A stretch of 35,126 bases of DNA from Pseudomonas syringae (lineage in GTDB: Bacteria; Pseudomonadota; Gammaproteobacteria; Pseudomonadales; Pseudomonadaceae), in contig NZ_JPQU01000053.1 in NCBI RefSeq assembly GCF_000737245.1, positions 1-35,126 on the forward strand, read 5' to 3'. The notes under the pieces are model-generated. The model had not been told where the DNA came from and ran no database searches. It saw nothing but the letters and a program-made list of their open reading frames with translations. The position numbers and the translations under genes are program-made. Numbering within the stretch: the first letter of the stretch is position 1; each line of letters begins with the position of its first letter. Shown in pieces: positions 31,295 through 35,126 of the stretch.

Positions 31295-32389
31295 TTATTC
31301 ATGTTCCAGCGCTGCGTTTCCGAAACCTGATCTGGGGAAGTCGATCACGTTTGATTCTGCCAGGCACACTCGGTTACGGCCCGTTGTTTTGGCGATATAA
31401 AGCGCTTTGTCCGCTTCATTGAGCCAGCAGGCGGCATCAGTCATGTCCGGCCTATAAGTGGCGATGCCGATACTCAGGCTGAGTTCCAGATGCGGCAGGT
31501 GAGGATTACGCACCTCAAGTGCATTTCTGCGCAGCTGTTCGAGTATCTGCCAAGCCAATGCTGCGCTGGTATTGGGCAGGATCACGCAGAACTCGTCACC
31601 GCCGTAGCGTCCGGCGAGGTCCGTTTCACGCAGGCTGGCGATCAGGGCAGCACTCAAGCGCTTAAGTACGCTGTCGCCGATGATATGGCCGTGCGTGTCA
31701 TTGATGGCCTTGAAGTGGTCGATGTCGATCAGGGCGATGGAGGTCTCGCGAGACAACGCCTCACAGCGGGCGAACTCCAGCTGCAGCAGGTCCTTCCAGG
31801 AACCGTGATTGATCAGGCCGGTCAGGCTGTCAGTGCGGCTGAGCTTTCCTAGAATGTGCTTGTGCTCGCTGAGCTTGACCGCCAATTGGTAACTGGCATA
31901 GCCAACAAACATGGGATACACGATCAGTACCGGGAGGCAGGCATAGATCTGCAGCGGTGAGCTGTAGGAAACGAATGGTTGATGGAACAGCAACACGGAA
32001 ATCAATGCACCGGCGATCTGAGCCACAATGCCACGCAAAAACAAGGGCTTGCCGCCTGCGGCGAGGTTATGCATCGCCATCATCGCCAGCACGGTGACGG
32101 TGGGCAAGGGGTTGAATCCCATGGCCCCGGCCCAGAATCCACCGGCCAGGGAGTCAACGAGGATATTGCGGCGTTCGGCGTGGAATGGTTGGCGTGAACG
32201 CGTGGCCAGCCAGAGGGCAATCGGCGGCCAGATTATCGCGTTGCAGAGCATGACCGCCCAGACCCAGAGGGGGGGATGCAACGGATACATAGTGGCCGCG
32301 ACACTGAAGAAACCAATGCCAACACCCAGGCTGCGTACCCAATATATTCGTTTGGCAAAGGAGTGCCCTCTACCTTCATGACTTACCAT
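31295..32389 (-). CDS. MASE2-GGDEF diguanylate cyclase
   Basis: A 364-residue membrane enzyme. The first 165 residues hold about five membrane segments of MASE2 type (RIYWVRSLGVGIGFFSVAAT, PLWVWAVMLCNAIIWPPIAL), as in E. coli DgcC (AdrA). The GGDEF domain (about 180-345) is catalytically complete (RYGGDEF, 261-267) and has a product-inhibition site RETD (254-257) exactly five residues before it. It makes cyclic di-GMP, which usually favours biofilm and exopolysaccharide production. There is no EAL domain. The start is assigned by family length; the ribosome site is weak. It is a single gene. Confidence 0.9.
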   Translation of the reverse strand: MVSHEGRGHSFAKRIYWVRSLGVGIGFFSVAATMYPLHPPLWVWAVMLCNAIIWPPIALWLATRSRQPFHAERRNILVDSLAGGFWAGAMGFNPLPTVTVLAMMAMHNLAAGGKPLFLRGIVAQIAGALISVLLFHQPFVSYSSPLQIYACLPVLIVYPMFVGYASYQLAVKLSEHKHILGKLSRTDSLTGLINHGSWKDLLQLEFARCEALSRETSIALIDIDHFKAINDTHGHIIGDSVLKRLSAALIASLRETDLAGRYGGDEFCVILPNTSAALAWQILEQLRRNALEVRNPHLPHLELSLSIGIATYRPDMTDAACWLNEADKALYIAKTTGRNRVCLAESNVIDFPRSGFGNAALEHE

Positions 32390-32492
32390 GGCGCTCTACC
32401 GATATTTCATTTGCTGGCCTCGAAACTTGGGCCTGGACGCAAATAGCGGAGTTTGGCCCTCCCACTGCATACTGGGAAGAGCCATTTGCCAT

Positions 32493-32531
32493 TATTGAAC
32501 AATAGCGTCACAAATTGTCGCGGTTTGTGAC
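32493..32531. promoter_or_regulatory. Two adjacent dyads between MFS and cyclase genes
   Basis: TATTGAACAATA (32493-32504) is a perfect 12-bp palindrome, and two bases later GTCACAAA (32507-32514) pairs with TTTGTGAC (32524-32531) over 9 bases. They lie after the stop of the transporter gene and about 105 bases before the cyclase start. No T-run follows on the minus strand, so operator is at least as likely as terminator. Confidence 0.45.
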
Positions 32532-32551
32532 ACTTCGAGCATTTTGATCAT

Positions 32552-33748
32552 TCAGTCATGCTTCATCTGAACAGCTATCAGCGCCGTTACGATCGCGAGG
32601 AGTGCAATCGCTGCTGCCACCAAGCCAACAGACGACAGCCCCAATTGCTCGATAGTCAGCCCTCCGATCACCGAACCCAGACCGATCCCGGCGTTAGCTG
32701 CCGAAACATTCAACGTACCGGCCAGGGCCTGAGCCTTGGGCGCGGTCTGCATGACGCGGATCTGGCAGATGGGAAACAGCGCCGTATGCGCGACACCCCA
32801 GAGCACCAGTACGGCACCCAGCATCGGGATGGACCCTGCTGCCGGAACACTGGCAGCCATTCCCACACCCAGCAGCAATGCAAACACAATGGTCGAACCT
32901 AAAGGGCTGCTGTCCACATAGCGTCCGCCCAGGTTATTGCCAATCAGGCCGACCGCACCAAAGCCCATCAACCACCAGCCGACCTGTGCCGACGGGACCA
33001 TGGCGATGCGCTCCAAGGTATCGGCCAGGTAGGTGTAAGCGGTGAACATAGCGGTGAAAAGCAAAATCGACAGCAGCAGATTGATGATGAAACGTGGGTC
33101 CGCGAGGATCTTTGCCTGTTTCGCCAGCCCGACTTTTTCCGTGGGGGCAATCGTTGGCATGACCATCCACAACAGCAAGGCCATCAGCAGCGACAACACG
33201 GTCAACGCCCAGAAGGCGCCGCGCCAGCCGACTGCATCGGCAAACAGGGTCCCCAGTGGGATACCGAACAGCATGGCAGCGGAAATCCCCAGGTACACCC
33301 GGGCGACAGCTTTACCGGCTTGTTTCGGCCCGGCCATCATGCCGGCTGTTTCGCTCGCCGTACCCCAGAATACCGGCAACGCCAAGGCTGGAATGAAGCG
33401 GGCGAACGCCAGTACCCAGATATTGCTCGACAGTGCAGCGAGGGCGTTGGAGGCCGCGAAGATGATCAGGATCGCGACGAAGGTTTTCTTGCGATCCAGG
33501 TGCGAGAGCATGGCCGTCAACGGCGGGCCAAACAGCATTACGGTGAAAGCAAAGAGCGTGACCAACAGGCCCGCGTCGGAGATCGAAATCCCCAGATCGC
33601 GGGCCATGGAAGGCAGCAAACCAATGATCAGAAATTCGGTGGTGACGATGACAAAACCGGCCAGGGCCAGAATCGCAATCGCCATGTTTGCGCCAGTCGC
33701 GCTCGCGCCGCTGGCAGAACCTGCCGCAGTGGTATCCAGAGAAGACAT
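32552..33748 (-). CDS. MFS transporter of the DHA1 type
   Basis: A 398-residue transporter with twelve membrane segments. It has GFVIVTTEFLIIGLLPSMAR (31-50), MLSHLDRKKTFVAILI (the loop motif between segments 2 and 3) and the segment-5 motif YLGISAAMLFGIPLGTLFAD, typical of the AraJ/YdhP-like drug:H+ antiporter-1 group that exports sugars, arabinose-like compounds or drugs. The gene is divergent from a LysR-type regulator, the usual arrangement in which the regulator controls the exporter. The substrate cannot be told. Confidence 0.88.
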   Translation of the reverse strand: MSSLDTTAAGSASGASATGANMAIAILALAGFVIVTTEFLIIGLLPSMARDLGISISDAGLLVTLFAFTVMLFGPPLTAMLSHLDRKKTFVAILIIFAASNALAALSSNIWVLAFARFIPALALPVFWGTASETAGMMAGPKQAGKAVARVYLGISAAMLFGIPLGTLFADAVGWRGAFWALTVLSLLMALLLWMVMPTIAPTEKVGLAKQAKILADPRFIINLLLSILLFTAMFTAYTYLADTLERIAMVPSAQVGWWLMGFGAVGLIGNNLGGRYVDSSPLGSTIVFALLLGVGMAASVPAAGSIPMLGAVLVLWGVAHTALFPICQIRVMQTAPKAQALAGTLNVSAANAGIGLGSVIGGLTIEQLGLSSVGLVAAAIALLAIVTALIAVQMKHD

Positions 33749-33825
33749 CGGGGATAACTCAAAGTAAAAAGATGGCGCTAGCCTATTCGAGAAAGCGATT
33801 CTTATCTTTGGCGTTTTTTCCGTGC

Positions 33826-33848
33826 ATTATGGAATTCATTTCAATAAT
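33826..33848. promoter_or_regulatory. Candidate LysR-type operator
   Basis: ATTAT (33826-33830) and ATAAT (33844-33848) form an inverted pair around 13 bases, with GAATTC inside, in the 100-base gap between the divergent MFS and LysR-type genes. LysR regulators bind such interrupted dyads (T-N11-A). It overlaps the regulator's likely start region, which would also suit self-repression. Confidence 0.4.
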
Positions 33849-33859
33849 TGATGCATGCC

Positions 33860-34768
33860 ATGATCTCCGCCGACCGTCTCAAGGGCATTTCCAGCTTCGT
33901 CGCCGTCGCCAACGCCGGTAGTTTCACGGCTGCGGCCGAGCGTCTGAACCTGACCAACTCCGCCGTCAGCAAAAGCATCGCCCGCCTTGAAGCAAGGCTC
34001 GGCATGCGCCTGTTCGAGCGCACCACCCGCAGCCTGGCGCTCACCGAAGAAGGGGCGACGTACTACGACGTCTGCACGCGCATCCTTACTGAGCTTGAGG
34101 ACGCCGAAACCGCGCTGGCCGCGCAACGCTCAGAGCCGGCCGGGCTTCTGCGGGTAGACTTGCCGGCCTCGTTCGGACGGATCCACGTCTTGCCGTTGAT
34201 CCTGGAATTCGCCGAACAGCACCCCAAGTTACGCCCCCATGTGTCCTTTACCGATCGCTTTGTGGACTTGATCGAAGAGGGGATCGACATCGCCGTACGC
34301 ATCGGCGGTCCCGCCGCCTGGCCCGCGACGTTGGGCCATCGCTATCTGGGCACCGAGCGGGTGATTTTCTGCGCAGCACCTCTTTACCTGCACCGTCATG
34401 GCACACCGACGACCTTTGAAGAATTGTCCGAACATGCCTGCATTTTGTATGGCAACGCCTTCGGCAGCACCAGTCCATGGGTGATCCTTGACGCCACGGG
34501 CCAGACCCAATTGCGCACGGTCGAGAGCCGCATCGTCGTCGGCAATGGCGAAGCCCAGGTCGCGGCGGTGGTGGCTGGCAGCGGCGTCGCCCAACTGGCC
34601 ACTTGGCTGATCAAGGACCAACTGCAACGGGGCGAACTGGTGGAAATCCTCCCGCACCTGGCCACCGAAGGCCTGGACCTGCACCTGGCCTGGCCCCGCA
34701 AGCGCGAATCCCTGCCAAAAGTGCAGCAGCTGGTGGAGCTGCTGTGTGAGGCGTTACGGATGGATTGA
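33860..34768 (+). CDS. LysR-family transcriptional regulator
   Basis: A 302-residue regulator: winged helix at the N-terminus (SFVAVANAGSFTAAAERLNL, TNSAVSKSIARLEARLGMRL, FERTTRSLALTEEG) and a two-lobed effector-binding domain from about 90, ending LPKVQQLVELLCEALRMD. The family also has this protein's PASFGRIHVLPLILEF and DIAVRIGG. ATGs at 33851 and 33860 and a TTG at 33848 are close; MISADRLKGISSF fits relatives best, so I use 33860 though no start has a good ribosome site. It is divergent from the MFS exporter gene, its likely target. Confidence 0.88.
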   Translation: MISADRLKGISSFVAVANAGSFTAAAERLNLTNSAVSKSIARLEARLGMRLFERTTRSLALTEEGATYYDVCTRILTELEDAETALAAQRSEPAGLLRVDLPASFGRIHVLPLILEFAEQHPKLRPHVSFTDRFVDLIEEGIDIAVRIGGPAAWPATLGHRYLGTERVIFCAAPLYLHRHGTPTTFEELSEHACILYGNAFGSTSPWVILDATGQTQLRTVESRIVVGNGEAQVAAVVAGSGVAQLATWLIKDQLQRGELVEILPHLATEGLDLHLAWPRKRESLPKVQQLVELLCEALRMD

Positions 34769-34858
34769 GGGTTTTTAAATAGAAGACATGCCCCTGCCGG
34801 AGATCCTGTGGTTGCCTACAAGCTGAAGTACGCGCTGGCCAATATTTGAGATCACACC

Positions 34859-35126
34859 TGTGGGAGCGGCACGCCAGGCGCATCGCGTCATCGTTCTTCG
34901 CGAGCAAGCTCGGCTCCAACAGGCAACTGAGTTTCCCGTTGGAGCGAGGCTTGCCCGCGAACCAGACACCCCGGTTCATCAGCCCTACTGCGTCATCGTT
35001 CTTCGCGGGCAAGCACCGCTCCCACAAGGGTACGCGGCACACCAGGCGCATCGCGTCATCGTTCTTCGCGGGCAAGCTCGGCTCCAACAGGCGACTGAGT
35101 TTCCCGTTGGAGCGAGGCTTGCCCGC
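34859..35126. repeat. Tandem REP array running off the window
   Basis: At least five REP halves of the TTGGAGCGAGGCTTGCCCGC, TGGGAGCGG and CGGGCAAGC types lie head to tail. A 93-base segment at 34866-34958 is repeated at 35034-35126 with only three mismatches, period 168, and a shared module (CGTCATCGTTCTTCGCGGGC) occurs a third time near 34991. The array starts about 90 bases after the LysR-type stop; no gene lies in this 358-base stretch. It probably continues beyond the window. Confidence 0.85.

Noticed and set aside
34611..35087. A minus-strand 158-codon frame through the REP array
   Set aside because: The peptide repeats AKNDDA because the REP units are translated; it is an artefact of repeats.
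34859..35126. Regularly spaced repeats at the right end resembling a CRISPR array
   Set aside because: The units are REP palindromes of mixed orientation, the repeated segment is 93 bases long, and no cas gene is near.

Overview
The window looks like chromosomal DNA of a Pseudomonas species, probably of the P. fluorescens group. The basis is high-GC coding bias, families typical of that genus (CvfB-like S1 protein, TorF-like porin, DUF6279 lipoprotein, DUF2177 membrane protein, ECF42 sigma factor) and above all about fourteen REP-type palindromic repeats with heads such as TGTAGGAGCGC or TGTGGGAGCG, lying almost only between genes. I see no rRNA, tRNA, CRISPR array, prophage or transposase. 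The assignment rests on reading, not on a database search.

Left part (1-9.6 kb). A DMT-family exporter, a YbdG-type MscS channel, an SrmB-like DEAD-box helicase, small exported or lipid-anchored envelope proteins, a TorF-like porin, a CvfB-like RNA-binding protein and DUF2177 follow one another, mostly as single-gene units separated by REP pairs. Middle-left (9.6-17 kb). A small conserved protein, a CsbD stress protein with a clear terminator, a YihY/BrkB membrane protein, a stand-alone peptide deformylase, two GNAT acetyltransferases, a 38-residue lysine-rich protein (12937-13053), two orphan periplasmic-binding-type proteins (PhnD-like without a signal peptide, OpuAC-like with one), an exported protein and a fungal-type cytosine deaminase.

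Signalling block (17.2-22.2 kb). An RsbQ/KAI2/D14-type alpha/beta hydrolase overlaps by 11 nt a PAS-domain histidine kinase that begins at TTG. Next come an AraC regulator with a LysE/RhtB exporter, and a second soluble kinase (GAF-HisKA-HATPase). No response regulator is nearby. The hydrolase-PAS pair resembles the Bacillus RsbQ-RsbP sensing module with a kinase output instead of a phosphatase, and is the best candidate for an unusual system here.

Right part (22.2-35.1 kb). An AlkC-type DNA glycosylase with a C-terminal Ig-like domain, a small secreted Asn/Pro-rich protein, a soluble aldose (PQQ-type) dehydrogenase, a PepSY protein behind a PmrA-like tandem box, and an MHS-family transporter. 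Then comes an ECF42 sigma factor followed by its probable target operon (DGPF/YCII, NTF2-like and VOC proteins) behind a TGTCGA-N17-CGAC promoter. After an AT-rich gap with a Fur-like box lies an unrecognised 240-residue protein, then a MASE2-GGDEF diguanylate cyclase and an MFS exporter divergent from a LysR regulator. The window ends inside a tandemly duplicated REP array.
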